Positions 36,836 to 48,200 are shown, counted from the first letter of the stretch. The stretch is 64,000 nt of DNA from Saprospiraceae bacterium (GCA_020628095.1 JAHDFP010000001.1:186001-250000), one strand, 5' to 3'. A program made the numbers and translations. The notes: a model not told the origin generated them from the letters alone.

Positions 36836-39127
36836 ATGAAGTATATTCTGTCTTTCTTCTTTATAATGCTTTCTATAGTACTTTCTGCCCAAAGCAATGA
36901 AGGCACTGAATTTTGGTTTGCCTTTATGGAACACATAGATGGAAGAGACGCAGATCACGTCATCATGATAACATCCAGGACTAATACGACAGGCACTATT
37001 AACATAGAGGGTCTGGAATATTCGCGGAGCTTTACTGTTACCGCTAATCAGGTAGAGATCATTAATATACCGAGTTCCGCACAGTTTATTGGATCAGAAG
37101 ATATTAGAAATTTAGGGATTCAAATTACAACCGCGCTACCTGTTTCTGTCTATATACACCAGTATCATAATTTCAGATCAGAAGCGGCACTTGTGCTTCC
37201 CATATCATCCTTATCTGACCAATATTATGTCATGTCTAATTTTGGAATAAGCGGAGATTTTGGAGAAGGGTTATCACAATTTTGTATAGTGGCCTATGAG
37301 GATGAAACTGAGGTCGATATACTCTTATCCGCGACGACTAAGAAAGGTGTACCTCGGAATACCACCATATCCCAATCACTCAATAAAGGAGAGGTCTATC
37401 AAGTGCAAGCCACGAACTCATTAGCAGATATTACGGGTACATTTGTCTCGGGTAATAAAAACTTTGCAATACTGGCAGGTTGCTCATGGAGCCAGGTTCC
37501 TCTAGGATGTCGTTACTACGATAACCTTCTGGAAATGATGACACCGATGGACACTTGGGGAAAGGAGTTTGTTGCTGTGCCTACACTCGAAGGTAGAGAA
37601 AGTGATATATTCAGAATTCTATCCAGTCAGGATAATAATCAGGTAGAAATAATAAATTCTCAAGGCAACTTAATATCATCATTCGCACTACATAGAGGAG
37701 AGTATCAGGAACTAGAAAGTACTAATGCCTTGTATATCAAAGGCAGCCACCCTGTGATTATCGCACAGTATATGAAAGGATCTCAATGTCAAAGTCATAT
37801 CAATGGAGACCCATCTATGCTCATATTAAATTCGCTAGAGCAGATTAGAGACACCGTTATTATATTCAATTCCAATCTTCAAAATATAACAGAAAACTAC
37901 ATCTCCATAATATCCAAGAATTCTGATAAGGAAAGCGTACAACTCGATGGCAACATTATCACTAATTGGAAAACGATAGGCGAATTCTCTTATAGTATCT
38001 CCGAGGTGCGTAGTGGGACGCATACCATCACCAATGCAGGTTGTGGTGTAATTGCCAGCGCCTATGGTATGGGTGACAAAGAAAGCTACGCCTATGGAGG
38101 AGGTGCCAGTTTCTCTAAGATCAATGCCTCTCCACTACCAGAAGGTCAATGCGTCAATATTCCAGTTACATTTGACTCTGAACTTCCAGAAACTCGATAT
38201 GATATCACATGGGATTTAGGACCAGACATAGGAGTATTCCAAGATCATACTTTCGAATATACCTATGACGAAATTGGCATCTATCCAGCAGTAGCCACCA
38301 TCTATGACAAATGTTTTGATCAGACAGAGATTATAGAAAGTGATATAATAATAAGTCTCAGGCAAAATGTAGATGTATCCGATAACAGCGCTTATTGCCT
38401 TGGGGATAGTATCTATTTGCAAGCTATTGATTCAGGAATAGACATACCTGCAGGCGGAGCATTGACTTATCATTGGACAGGACCTGATAATTTTTCTATA
38501 TCTCAAGTAGATCCAGATGTAGAGATTGCCAATTCTACAATAAGTATGTCCGGTCAATATAAAGTCATTGCAGAAGTATCGGGATGCGAAACCGAGCCTG
38601 CTTATACGGATGTAGACATAAGAGATTTTCCTAAACCCAACCTCGGAGCAGATACGATCTTATGTTCCAAAATAGAAGAGATCAATATACAAATAGATCC
38701 AGGAGAATATGACACCTATCTTTGGCAAGACAATAGCTCTAGCAGGATCTTGACGATTACAGAAGAGGGAGAGTATAATGTCGTTGTGACGGACGATATA
38801 GGTTGCGAGGGTGGAGATGCGATAGTGGTCAATGACAGATGTCCTACGAGATTTTACCTACCCAATATTTTTACACCGAATTCCTATAATAATAACTCCT
38901 TTGGCATATATGCAGATGATATTATAGATGCAACGATGAGCATCTATGATAAATGGGGTAACCTAGTTTTTGTCACATCAGACAGCTCTAATGCTTGGCA
39001 GGGTAATTACAATAATCAGGATGCCATACAAGGAATTTATACCTATCTAATAGACTTCCAAGGATACGACGACGAAGGAAATATTATAATAGGTCGGCAT
39101 CATGGTACTGTGTTGTTAGTCCGGTAA
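36836..39127 (+). CDS. IgGFc-binding-like surface protein with T9SS type B domain
   Basis: This 763-residue protein has a signal peptide (LSFFFIMLSIVLSAQ). The N-terminal 400 residues fit the IgGFc-binding domain found in many Bacteroidota surface proteins: GTEFWFAFMEH, ITSRTNTTGTI, VSVYIHQYHNFRSEAALVLP, YYVMSNFGISGDFG, FAILAGCSWSQVP. A PKD-like segment (about 455-520, with YTYDEIGIYPAVATIYD) and an Ig-like segment (about 530-600) follow. The last 95 residues are a type B sorting domain (NIFTPNSYNNNSFG, IYDKWGNLVFV, AWQGNYNNQDAIQGIYTYLI). It may bind host or environmental glycoproteins. It lies close behind the second adhesin and may share its transcript. Confidence 0.9.
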   Translation: MKYILSFFFIMLSIVLSAQSNEGTEFWFAFMEHIDGRDADHVIMITSRTNTTGTINIEGLEYSRSFTVTANQVEIINIPSSAQFIGSEDIRNLGIQITTALPVSVYIHQYHNFRSEAALVLPISSLSDQYYVMSNFGISGDFGEGLSQFCIVAYEDETEVDILLSATTKKGVPRNTTISQSLNKGEVYQVQATNSLADITGTFVSGNKNFAILAGCSWSQVPLGCRYYDNLLEMMTPMDTWGKEFVAVPTLEGRESDIFRILSSQDNNQVEIINSQGNLISSFALHRGEYQELESTNALYIKGSHPVIIAQYMKGSQCQSHINGDPSMLILNSLEQIRDTVIIFNSNLQNITENYISIISKNSDKESVQLDGNIITNWKTIGEFSYSISEVRSGTHTITNAGCGVIASAYGMGDKESYAYGGGASFSKINASPLPEGQCVNIPVTFDSELPETRYDITWDLGPDIGVFQDHTFEYTYDEIGIYPAVATIYDKCFDQTEIIESDIIISLRQNVDVSDNSAYCLGDSIYLQAIDSGIDIPAGGALTYHWTGPDNFSISQVDPDVEIANSTISMSGQYKVIAEVSGCETEPAYTDVDIRDFPKPNLGADTILCSKIEEINIQIDPGEYDTYLWQDNSSSRILTITEEGEYNVVVTDDIGCEGGDAIVVNDRCPTRFYLPNIFTPNSYNNNSFGIYADDIIDATMSIYDKWGNLVFVTSDSSNAWQGNYNNQDAIQGIYTYLIDFQGYDDEGNIIIGRHHGTVLLVR

Positions 39128-39435
39128 TCTCTACTATATCTCTCCTTTCTGAGCTTTATCATTTCTTAAAAAGTTTATTTGCGAATTACCACGCAGACCA
39201 TAGAAACGTATAAAATAAAGTTGTAATATATAATGATTTATTAATCAATTTTATAATTGCTCAATCAATAGCTTATTAGGTTTCGCTTGTCAATGTCAGA
39301 ATATAATTCTTACATATTAAGTTCAAATAAATTTCATTTCTGAATACTTACTTGTTGTTGAAATATTTATATTTACTCAAAATGGTATAGTACAGTATAG
39401 TACAGTTGTATCGTAAAACCTAATCAATTACCGAC
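39128..39435. other. Intergenic region with tandem operator-like repeat
   Basis: This 308-base AT-rich stretch lies between the surface island and the catabolic locus. It contains a perfect direct repeat of GTATAGTACA at 39385-39394 and 39395-39404, and otherwise nothing I can name. It must hold the promoter of the regulator gene; no RNA gene is seen. Confidence 0.5.
39385..39404. promoter_or_regulatory. Tandem GTATAGTACA repeat, candidate regulator operator
   Basis: Two exact copies of GTATAGTACA stand head to tail, followed by GTTGTA, ending about 30 bases before the regulator's start. A site here is well placed for autorepression by the GntR-type protein encoded immediately downstream; the assignment is positional. 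Confidence 0.45.
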
Positions 39436-40452
39436 TTGAGCGAGCTATTACATGAAATAAACATCGTAGGGAACTCTACCTTGATTACTAAACAAGAGAG
39501 AATCGTAGGTGGCATACTCAACTGTATAGAAGATGGACGTTTTGCACTCGGTGATCCCCTACCCTCTGTCAATGAATTGTCTAGACAATTAGGTTACGCC
39601 AGAGAGACCATCGTCAAGTCTTATAAAGAGCTAAAAGAGCGCGGAATAATAAAATCGAAACAAGGAGTAGGTTATTTCGTCGCCAGTAATAATCCTGATC
39701 TACGTCAGAGTGTGGCGATGGTACTTTACGGATTCCAGACGTTCCAGCAAGACTTCTATAATACCTTCCGAAAAAGTTTAGGTAAAGACTACCAAATAGA
39801 CATATTCTTCCATCATAATAATTTCAAAATTTACGAGTCCATAATTGATTCCATCCTAGCGAGTTATGGCATGTATGTTATTGCTCCTATTCAGAATCAA
39901 TCATCAGAAAATCTACTAAGCCGATTTAACCCTGAGAGACTAATAATAGTCGATAGATACCAATACGTCGATAAAAAAGTAAGCAAAGTGACTCAAGAAT
40001 TTGAGCAATCTCTGCTCAATGTTTTTGAAGAACTACAAGATAAGATCCAACAGTACGACGAGATAATATTATACTATAGAGAAGGCTCTGACTATCCCAA
40101 AGGCATACTAGAGGCCACCCAAAAATATTGTGCAGAAGAGAATATCAAGTTATCAGTCCGAGAAGAGTTTGAAGAATCAGATTTGGCATCAGGCATATTG
40201 TTCTTCACGATTGGTGACAGTGATCTATGGACCATCTTAAAAACAGCCAAAATCAAAGGTCTAAAAATAGGAAAGGACATAGGTATACTATCTCATAATG
40301 ATTCTCCTGTCAAAGAAATTATAGAAGGTGGAATCACAACCTTTTCGACAGACTTTAACCTGATGGCTAAACATGCAGCAAAATTTATTTCTAACAAAAA
40401 ATACATAAACAAAATTATTCCGAGCAAACTGATTATAAGAAAATCACTATGA
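39436..40452 (+). CDS. GntR-type transcriptional regulator with sugar-binding (LacI-like) effector domain
   Basis: This 338-residue regulator starts at a TTG. The N-terminal winged helix (about 18-85) has the GntR signature GDPLPSVNELSRQLGYARETIVKSYKELKERGIIKSK in part, with GVGYFVA closing the wing. From about 95 a periplasmic-binding-protein-like domain of the LacI type follows (VAMVLYGFQTFQQDFYNTFRKSL, ILFFTIGDSDLWTILKTAKIKGLKIGKDIGILSHNDSPVKEII). It should sense a sugar or glycoside and control the locus that follows. The susC gene begins only 33 bases after its stop, so the two may share a transcript. Confidence 0.88.
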   Translation: MSELLHEINIVGNSTLITKQERIVGGILNCIEDGRFALGDPLPSVNELSRQLGYARETIVKSYKELKERGIIKSKQGVGYFVASNNPDLRQSVAMVLYGFQTFQQDFYNTFRKSLGKDYQIDIFFHHNNFKIYESIIDSILASYGMYVIAPIQNQSSENLLSRFNPERLIIVDRYQYVDKKVSKVTQEFEQSLLNVFEELQDKIQQYDEIILYYREGSDYPKGILEATQKYCAEENIKLSVREEFEESDLASGILFFTIGDSDLWTILKTAKIKGLKIGKDIGILSHNDSPVKEIIEGGITTFSTDFNLMAKHAAKFISNKKYINKIIPSKLIIRKSL

Positions 40453-40485
40453 AAATTTGCTTACGCACTAATCAAAACTACTTAA

Positions 40486-43400
40486 ATGTTAATTATGAAT
40501 AAAAACACAGATGGCAGAGGGCTGCTACGTAAAACACTCTGGGCATTTAGCTTTATGTTTTGCTTTGCTCAATTGTCATTAGCTCAATCCACAGTAACAG
40601 GTATCGTAAAAGATGCCGGTGGAGTAGAAATCATAGGAGCCAACATATTGGCTACTGGAACCGACTCTGGTACAGTATCTGACATAGATGGCACATTCTC
40701 ACTGGATGTACCCTCTGGCGCAGAAAGCCTGACGGTATCCTACCTCGGCTACCAAACTCAAACAATTTCTATAGATGGAAGATCATATATAGAAATCATG
40801 ATGAATGACAATGCCGAACTCTTAGACGAAATTGTCGTCGTCGGTTACGGGGTACAAAAGAAAAGTGACCTTGTAGGCTCTGTCGCATCTATAGATGGGT
40901 CGGAGTTGACGGCAATTACTGTAGGTAACCCGACGGCAGCCTTACAAGGCAAACTATCAGGTATACAGGTAGAAAATAATGGAGGTGCTCCAGGTGGTGC
41001 TTCTAACGTTTTTGTGCGAGGTGTCGGTTCTTTAACCAATTCCTTCCCTCAATACGTAGTAGATGGAACATTTGTCAATGACATGCGCTTTCTTAATCCA
41101 AAAGACATAGAGTCCATAGAGGTTCTTAAAGATGCTTCTTCTGCTGCTATTTATGGATCGAGAGCTGCTAATGGTGTCGTTCTTATTACAACTAAAAAAG
41201 GAGATAATGATGGAGGTACAAGAGTCAGCTTGGACTTACGGACAGGGACAGAAGCTCCTTCTAAGCTACTTGATCTTATGAACGGCGAGCAATTTGCTAC
41301 TTACCGTCGTCAGATCGAGGAAAATGATAATACGGGCTTTACAGTCCCATCTAATCTGCCAAGCACAGACTGGCAAGACCTTTCTCTTAACCCAGGTAGT
41401 ATACATGATTACGGAGTGTCTATATCAGGAGGAGGAGAAAATTCTAGAATTTATTCTTCGATTAACTTTTTTAATCAAGACGGAGTTCTTGTCGGTTCTG
41501 ATTATGATCGTATCAATGCGAGAATAAACGCTGAATTCAAATTAGGTAAACTAACAGTTAATCCTTCGTTAGGATTAGCGACCACGAATACTCAAGAAAA
41601 TAATTGGTTTGGCTTTGATGGCTCTACGGCGCCTATTCTACCAGGTCCGGATGCAGGTCCTTTTGAAGCACCTAGAGCTGAGTTTCATGGTTTTGGCGGA
41701 ATCAACAAATACGGATTAGCTTCTTTAGAAGAAAACAATTTAAATCAAAAGAATGTCCTCGGTAATATAAACTTTACATACGCCTTTACTGAAAACCTAT
41801 CCTTTAAGTTAAACTTTGGCGCCGATTACGTTAATGACTTTAGTAGAACATGGGTACCTACTTTCAATATGAGTAGTACGGATGCCGTATTTAATGTAAA
41901 TCTTCAAAATGATCTTACCGAAGTAAGAGGTGAAACTCTTTTCACCATGTGGGAACCTACATTATCCTACAACAGACCTATGAATAATAATGGCAACTTA
42001 AATGTTGTACTAGGATTCGGAGAATACAGGACGGATTTTGAAAACACGGCCATCTATGGTCAAGGAACACCTAACGACAATATCCAAGTACTCAATGCTG
42101 TCAGCACTTTATCTCAAGCTGGTGGTGTTTCCATAACTAGTGGATTAAGATCCTTATTTGGAAGGGTAAATTACAATCACGCTGACAAATATTTATTCCA
42201 AGCTACCGTACGTAGAGATGGTTCTTCGCGTTTTAGAGAAGAAAATAGATTCGGAATATTCCCATCCTTTTCTGTAGGCTGGAAAATACATAACGAAGAT
42301 TTTTTCAGTTCTTCTGCTATCACAAGATTGAAACTAAGAGCAGGGTATGGAACTTTGGGATCTCAGAATATTCCTGATTTTGCTTATCAGTCAACTTTAG
42401 GATTGACATCTGGCGTCTCATTTGGAGGACAATTAGTTCCAGGATTCGCTCAGACACAATTTGTAGTTGAAAATTTAAAATGGGAAGAAGCGACGACGAC
42501 TAACGTAGGTATAGATGTAGGATTAAATAATGATAAGTTCATTTTCTCCGCAGAATATTATGTGAAGAATATTACAGATGTACTTGCCGCGACAAATTTA
42601 CCAGGTGCTGCGGGCACTTCTCTTCCTGTAATAGATAATGTAGCCGATATCAAAAACTCTGGATTCGAATTTGAAGGACTCTACAGAGGAGGTAATAGTT
42701 CTAATTTTAAGTGGGACTTAGGAATTAACTTCGCAACACTTAATAGTGAAATAACAAAAATTCCTAATCCAATAATTGGTCCATCCATAGATGAAGATAT
42801 AAGAAGAGTGAATAGATTTATCGAGGGTGAATCTCCAGGTGTATATTACGGATATATAATAGATGGCGTATTTGCAAGTCAACAAGAAATAGATAACTAC
42901 TCTGGATTTGCTAATATGGAAGAGGCTAACGAACCTATTCTTCAGCAACCAGGTGATTTCATCAGAAGAGATATTAATGGAGATGGTCTAATTAATGGTG
43001 ATGACCAAACCATCATAGGTGATCCTACGCCTGATTTTATCTATGGAATTAATTTTGGAGGTCAAGTAGGTGCTTTCGATTTCAGTTTATTTTTCAACGG
43101 TGTTCAAGGCAATGAAATCTATAACGTCAATAAATACTTTCATACGGTCTGGGGTGCTGATGATAATAAGTTAGCAGAAGTTACTAATGCATGGACTCCG
43201 ACTAATACTGACACCAATATTCCAAGAGCAACAGCATCTGATCCTGGTAATAATCGTGACCCGAGTTCTTATTTTGTAGAGGATGGATCCTATTTCAGAT
43301 TAAGGACATTAGAGCTTGGTTATACCTTCAAAGAAGGAACTGTGTTATCTGCTTTACGTGACCTAAGAGTATTTGTTACAGGACAAAATCTTTTGACTCT

Positions 43401-43578
43401 AACAGGTTACTCTGGATATGACCCAGACATAGCCTCTACTAATGGTGGTAGAGCTAACCGCGACACTGGATTCCAAGGATTCAGAACTGCAGTAAATCCT
43501 ATCTTAGGTAGAGGGTTAGATGCTAGGGCTTATCCTAACACAAGATCTTTTGTCTTCGGTGTTCAGGCTAATTTTTAA
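40486..43578 (+). CDS. susC: SusC/RagA-family TonB-dependent outer-membrane receptor
   Basis: This 1030-residue receptor should take up the locus substrate across the outer membrane. A signal peptide (WAFSFMFCFAQLSLAQ) is followed by a carboxypeptidase-regulatory-like domain (VTGIVKDAGGVEIIGANI, VSYLGYQ), the conserved plug lead-in DEIVVVGYGVQKKSDLVGSVASI, the plug (IRGVGSLTNSFPQYVVDG-like stretch, with IYGSRAANGVVLITTKKG), and a 22-strand barrel ending FVFGVQANF. It precedes susD by 21 bases, as usual. Being a SusC/D pair, it handles an oligosaccharide or glycoside rather than free glycerol. Confidence 0.95.
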   Translation: MLIMNKNTDGRGLLRKTLWAFSFMFCFAQLSLAQSTVTGIVKDAGGVEIIGANILATGTDSGTVSDIDGTFSLDVPSGAESLTVSYLGYQTQTISIDGRSYIEIMMNDNAELLDEIVVVGYGVQKKSDLVGSVASIDGSELTAITVGNPTAALQGKLSGIQVENNGGAPGGASNVFVRGVGSLTNSFPQYVVDGTFVNDMRFLNPKDIESIEVLKDASSAAIYGSRAANGVVLITTKKGDNDGGTRVSLDLRTGTEAPSKLLDLMNGEQFATYRRQIEENDNTGFTVPSNLPSTDWQDLSLNPGSIHDYGVSISGGGENSRIYSSINFFNQDGVLVGSDYDRINARINAEFKLGKLTVNPSLGLATTNTQENNWFGFDGSTAPILPGPDAGPFEAPRAEFHGFGGINKYGLASLEENNLNQKNVLGNINFTYAFTENLSFKLNFGADYVNDFSRTWVPTFNMSSTDAVFNVNLQNDLTEVRGETLFTMWEPTLSYNRPMNNNGNLNVVLGFGEYRTDFENTAIYGQGTPNDNIQVLNAVSTLSQAGGVSITSGLRSLFGRVNYNHADKYLFQATVRRDGSSRFREENRFGIFPSFSVGWKIHNEDFFSSSAITRLKLRAGYGTLGSQNIPDFAYQSTLGLTSGVSFGGQLVPGFAQTQFVVENLKWEEATTTNVGIDVGLNNDKFIFSAEYYVKNITDVLAATNLPGAAGTSLPVIDNVADIKNSGFEFEGLYRGGNSSNFKWDLGINFATLNSEITKIPNPIIGPSIDEDIRRVNRFIEGESPGVYYGYIIDGVFASQQEIDNYSGFANMEEANEPILQQPGDFIRRDINGDGLINGDDQTIIGDPTPDFIYGINFGGQVGAFDFSLFFNGVQGNEIYNVNKYFHTVWGADDNKLAEVTNAWTPTNTDTNIPRATASDPGNNRDPSSYFVEDGSYFRLRTLELGYTFKEGTVLSALRDLRVFVTGQNLLTLTGYSGYDPDIASTNGGRANRDTGFQGFRTAVNPILGRGLDARAYPNTRSFVFGVQANF

Positions 43579-43599
43579 AAAATTCTTCAATCAAGAAAA

Positions 43600-45150
43600 A
43601 TGAATAAAAACAAAATATTTTCGATTGCCTTGATACTTTTTACAATTGCCTTCTTCACGCAAAGTTGTAATGATGGCTTTTTAGATCAGGTAAATACTAA
43701 TACTGTATCTTCTGGTACATTCTGGGAAACGGAATCTGATGCACAAAATGCAGTCAACGGAATGTATCACCCTATCACTAATACCTTCTTTTGGGGTAGA
43801 ATTATACACACAGGCGCACTGCTTAGATCTGATGTATTTAATATAAGACCATTTGCACCTAACACCTCCTTGTCTACATTACAAGGTGGTCCTGGTACGG
43901 CAAGATGGGCTACAGAAATATGGAATGAGCCTTTTAAGACAATCTATAGAGCTAATGCGATTTTAGAGAATGTCAGTAGTGATATTCCTAATTCAGATTT
44001 ATATCTAGGACAGGCTTATTTTATGCGAGCTTTCGCTAATTGGTATTTGGTTAACTTATTTGGAAATATTCCTTTAGTAACTGAAACACCAAAAGTACAG
44101 GAAGACTTTTTCCAGTCTCAGGTGTCTTCAGATGCGGTTTGGGAACAGATTATCTCAGATTTGGAACAAGCAGAGAGTCGTCTACCAAACTCATGGGGCT
44201 CAGAGGACGCAGGAAGACCGACCTCTGGTTCTGCTACAGCGCTCAAAGGTAAGTCAGAACTATATAGGGGCAATTGGGCAGCTGCAGAAGCTGCTTTTAA
44301 TAACGTAATTAATAGTGGAAATTACAGCCTGTTACCTGCCGCTAGCTATGGTGACAATTTTGGACAGGTAAATGAAAATAATTCTGAGTCTGTATTCGAA
44401 TTGCAATATTTAGGCTTAGAGGCCTTTTCGTGGGGTGTGGATATACCTGGCGTAGGAACAATGGGTAACTTTCACATAGATTACGCTCCACCAACAAAGT
44501 CTCCTGACCAATCGCATTATGTTAACTCATGGGTAAAAGACTTATTCGAAGCAAACGGTGATGTTGTCAGAAGAAACGAAACCTTAGCTTATGATTATCC
44601 TGGCTCCACAGGGTATGGTGGGACCGATTACCTTACCGACTTTGCAGGTGATATAGATCAAGCTAACGCTGACGGTATGGAGCCTATTTTTTCGAGAAAA
44701 TACGCTGGTCTCGATATAGGCACAAGAGACCAAGTAGACTTTCTCGGCACCAACGTCGGTAACAACTGGAGAATTATAAGATACTCTGATGTCCTGCTTA
44801 TGATGGCAGAAGCTCTCAATAATCAAGGAAAAACGTCAGAAGCAGAAGCCTACATCAACCAAGTAAGAGAGCGCGCAGAAATAACTCCTCTAAGTGGATT
44901 ATCTCAGTCAGAAATGACACAGGCGATAATAGACGAAAGAGTGATGGAGCTCACGGGCGAAGGTCATAGATTTTTTGACCTTGTAAGATGGGGTCTTGCT
45001 GATGACTACCTTGGGGAGAACTCTTTACATGGCTCTCATCCTAAATCCCTCAGTGGTGGTACATTTACCACTGGAAGAGATGAATATGTATGGATACCTG
45101 TATCTGAGTTATCATCTAATGATAAACTGCAACAAAACCCAGGTTATTAA
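43600..45150 (+). CDS. susD: SusD/RagB-family surface glycan-binding lipoprotein
   Basis: The 516-residue lipoprotein (lipobox FTQSCNDGF, Cys at about 23) lids the SusC barrel. The TPR-rich N-terminal half (AYFMRAFANWYLVNLFGNIPLVT, a SusD hallmark) binds SusC. The C-terminal region carries the conserved RYSDVLLMMAEALNNQG, YINQVRERAEI, ERVMELTGEGHRFFDLVRWG motifs. No direct specificity residues can be read from sequence. It is followed by a strong terminator, so downstream genes depend on read-through or their own promoter. Confidence 0.95.
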   Translation: MNKNKIFSIALILFTIAFFTQSCNDGFLDQVNTNTVSSGTFWETESDAQNAVNGMYHPITNTFFWGRIIHTGALLRSDVFNIRPFAPNTSLSTLQGGPGTARWATEIWNEPFKTIYRANAILENVSSDIPNSDLYLGQAYFMRAFANWYLVNLFGNIPLVTETPKVQEDFFQSQVSSDAVWEQIISDLEQAESRLPNSWGSEDAGRPTSGSATALKGKSELYRGNWAAAEAAFNNVINSGNYSLLPAASYGDNFGQVNENNSESVFELQYLGLEAFSWGVDIPGVGTMGNFHIDYAPPTKSPDQSHYVNSWVKDLFEANGDVVRRNETLAYDYPGSTGYGGTDYLTDFAGDIDQANADGMEPIFSRKYAGLDIGTRDQVDFLGTNVGNNWRIIRYSDVLLMMAEALNNQGKTSEAEAYINQVRERAEITPLSGLSQSEMTQAIIDERVMELTGEGHRFFDLVRWGLADDYLGENSLHGSHPKSLSGGTFTTGRDEYVWIPVSELSSNDKLQQNPGY

Positions 45151-45174
45151 GAAATAGTTTTTTCATACTTTTGA

Positions 45175-45209
45175 ATGGTCGTCCCTTCGTCGGGATGATC
45201 ATTTTTTTT
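45175..45209 (+). terminator. Rho-independent terminator after susD
   Basis: ATGGTCGTCCC (45175-45185) pairs with GGGATGATCAT (45192-45202) across a 6-base loop (two G-U pairs), followed by a run of eight T. It would stop most transcripts from susCD before the downstream catabolic genes. Confidence 0.85.
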
Positions 45210-45253
45210 ACTTAACCGCTAATACATTTTCCATAAGTCGCTTCATTTTCATC

Positions 45254-48200
45254 TTGTGCATCTGCTCTATCATAAGCTGTGAGCCCGATTCCAATAACCA
45301 CGATTCGGCTTCGCATCTATTCTCAGAAAGCATAGAATTAGACTTTGAAAATGTCATAGATGATTCAGAGCTGAGTGTATTCGACTATCACTATCTATAT
45401 AATGGAGGTGGTGTAGGTGTCGCAGATTTTGATAACGATGGTTATCTAGATATTTTTCTTTCTGGCAACATGGTTTCTTGCGCTTTATTAAAAGGATCTA
45501 ACAATTTAGCATATAACAACGTGACAGAAAGCGCAGGCATCAAGACCAGTCAATGGGTCAATGGCGTCTCAATAGTGGATATCAACCATGATGGCAAATC
45601 GGATATATATCTATCCGTAGGTGGTCCTAACTGCGACAATGGGCTTTGCAGAAATTTGCTTTTTATAAATAGATCAGAAAACGGTCAAATTTTGTTCGAA
45701 GAAAAGTCAGAAACATATAATCTTAATATAGACTTATATAGTCAACAAGGAATCTTCTTTGATGCCGATCTGGATGGAGATTTGGATTTGTATCAATTAC
45801 AAAATTATGTAGACCCGACAACTAAGAATTATCCCAAACCAAAGCAGTATTTTTCCAAGAAAAGTTTTGATAAATTCTACATAAACCTAGAAGTAGAAAC
45901 TGGACAAATCAAATATGAAGATGCCTCAGAAAAATGGAATGTCGATCTGCCTGGTTTTGGTCTAGGTGTTATATGCAATGACATCAATAATGACGGCTAC
46001 CCTGACCTCTACGTTGCTAACGACTTCATATCTGATGACATACTTTATATTAATATCGATGGCGAACGGTTTGAGGATAGATCCAAGACTTGGCTTAAGC
46101 ATACAACTTATAATAGTATGGGTGTCGATTTTGGTGATATAAATGAAGACCAGCAAGATGATATACTTGTGGTAGATATGCTTCCTCAAGATAATTATAG
46201 GCAAAAGACCATGCTGGGTTCTATGAACTATGATAAATATTTGCTTTCTCTCATAGAAGGATATAACAAACAATTCATCAGAAATACGTTACAATTACAT
46301 CCTGGTAATAATACAGATAACACTAATCCATTTACGGACATCGCGCCATTCTTAGATATTCACCAGACTGATTGGAGTTGGTCGCCAATAATAACAGACT
46401 TTGATAATGATGGCTATAATGATATCTACATTAGTAATGGTTATGGCAAAAATATAACCGACCTTGATTTCGTCAATTACAATTCCAACTTAGTAGGGTT
46501 CGGTGAAAAAGAGGATATGATCAATAAGATAAAATCCGATGTCAAGAATCTTCCAGATGTTAAGTTACCAAACCAACTCTATATAAATGATAGAACAGGG
46601 AAGTTCTTCAATTTCAGCTTCAGCAAGAAATCAATCACTAACGGTGTCGCGTATGCAGACATAGACAATGACGGAGATCTGGACCTTATCGAAAATAATC
46701 TCAACGAAAAATCACGAATATTAATCAACAACAGTCAAGGAAATAATTATATAAAAATAAAACTAAGAGGATTTGAAAAAAACATAAATGCCATAGGAAC
46801 GAAAGTCACTTGCACGCTGACCAACGGTAAAAAAATAACAAGAACCATGTCACCGACACGGTCTTATCTCTCGACTATGGACTTTGTGCTGACTTTCGGA
46901 TTAGGAAAAGAAAGTGTAGAACACTTAGACATAAAGTGGATGGACAATAAGAGGTCCATCATCAAAAATCCAGCAAATAATCAAACTCTTCTTATCGAAT
47001 ACAGCAATTCTAAGTTTGTCGATAAAATTGACACCACCACATCAACACTATTAAATCGCACAAGTACTCTGATTACTAAAGACAAGAAAATTGGCAACAA
47101 GCATGACTTTAGTCTACAGCGGCTCTTGTTTAAATCGTGCTTGAATGAGAATATCAGAATGTGCAAGTCTAAAATAGACAACAGCCTAATCATCGCAAAT
47201 CAAAGCGAAGCATTAAGAGAATTAGATTTATCTACATCGGTAGCAACGATTATCCATGATTTCAATAATGAGATTGTAACCGATCTGATAATAACTGACA
47301 ATGACAGATCAGAGAATCTTTATGTCACCACCAATTCCAACGAAAAAGGTAATAAGGCTAAATTATATGTATTCGAAAAAATAAGTAATCGTTGGAAACT
47401 TTTACAGACTAAAAAACTGAATGAGGCCATCTATAATTTTGCATCCTCAGATGATAACGTATTTATATACGCAAGATCTGATGCCAACAACTATCCGCAA
47501 TTATCTAAGAATGAATTAATGAAAATTAGTTTAGCAAATAATAGTATCATACTTAACTCCATTGAATTAGAAAATTACGGTGACATATCTGATCTATCCC
47601 TAGTGGATCTTGACGGTGATGACAAGAATGAGCTTATAGTTGTGGGAGAATGGCAAAGTCCAAAAATTTATAGTTCACAAGAAGGCTATTATAGAGAAAG
47701 AGAATATCCACCATTCGATTCTTTGCTAGGCTACTGGCAATGTTGCAAAGTTGATGATTTAGATAGAGATGGTGACTTAGATATCTTGCTTGGTAATCTG
47801 GGGCATAATACGAGACTCAGAGCGGACATAGATAAGCCCATAAGAATAGTAAAAAATGATCTCAATGGTGATGGTAAAAATGATCCCATTATGTCTCATC
47901 GCAACGGTAAAAATCAAGAACAATATACTTATGCATCCAGAGATGATATTGCCATCAATCTTCCAAAACTTAAAAAATCCTATATAGACTATAATACATT
48001 TGCGAAATCGGAATACGACGAGATTATCAATAACCTTAACTCTGAAGCAGAGTATGCCATTATTAATAACCTAAGCAGTGTAATTTTAGAAAATAAAGGA
48101 GGATTAGAATTTGCAATAAGAACATTGCCACGATCGGCTCAGTTGAGCATTATTAATGATGTTGAAATTGTTGATATTAACAATGATAACCTCAAGGATA

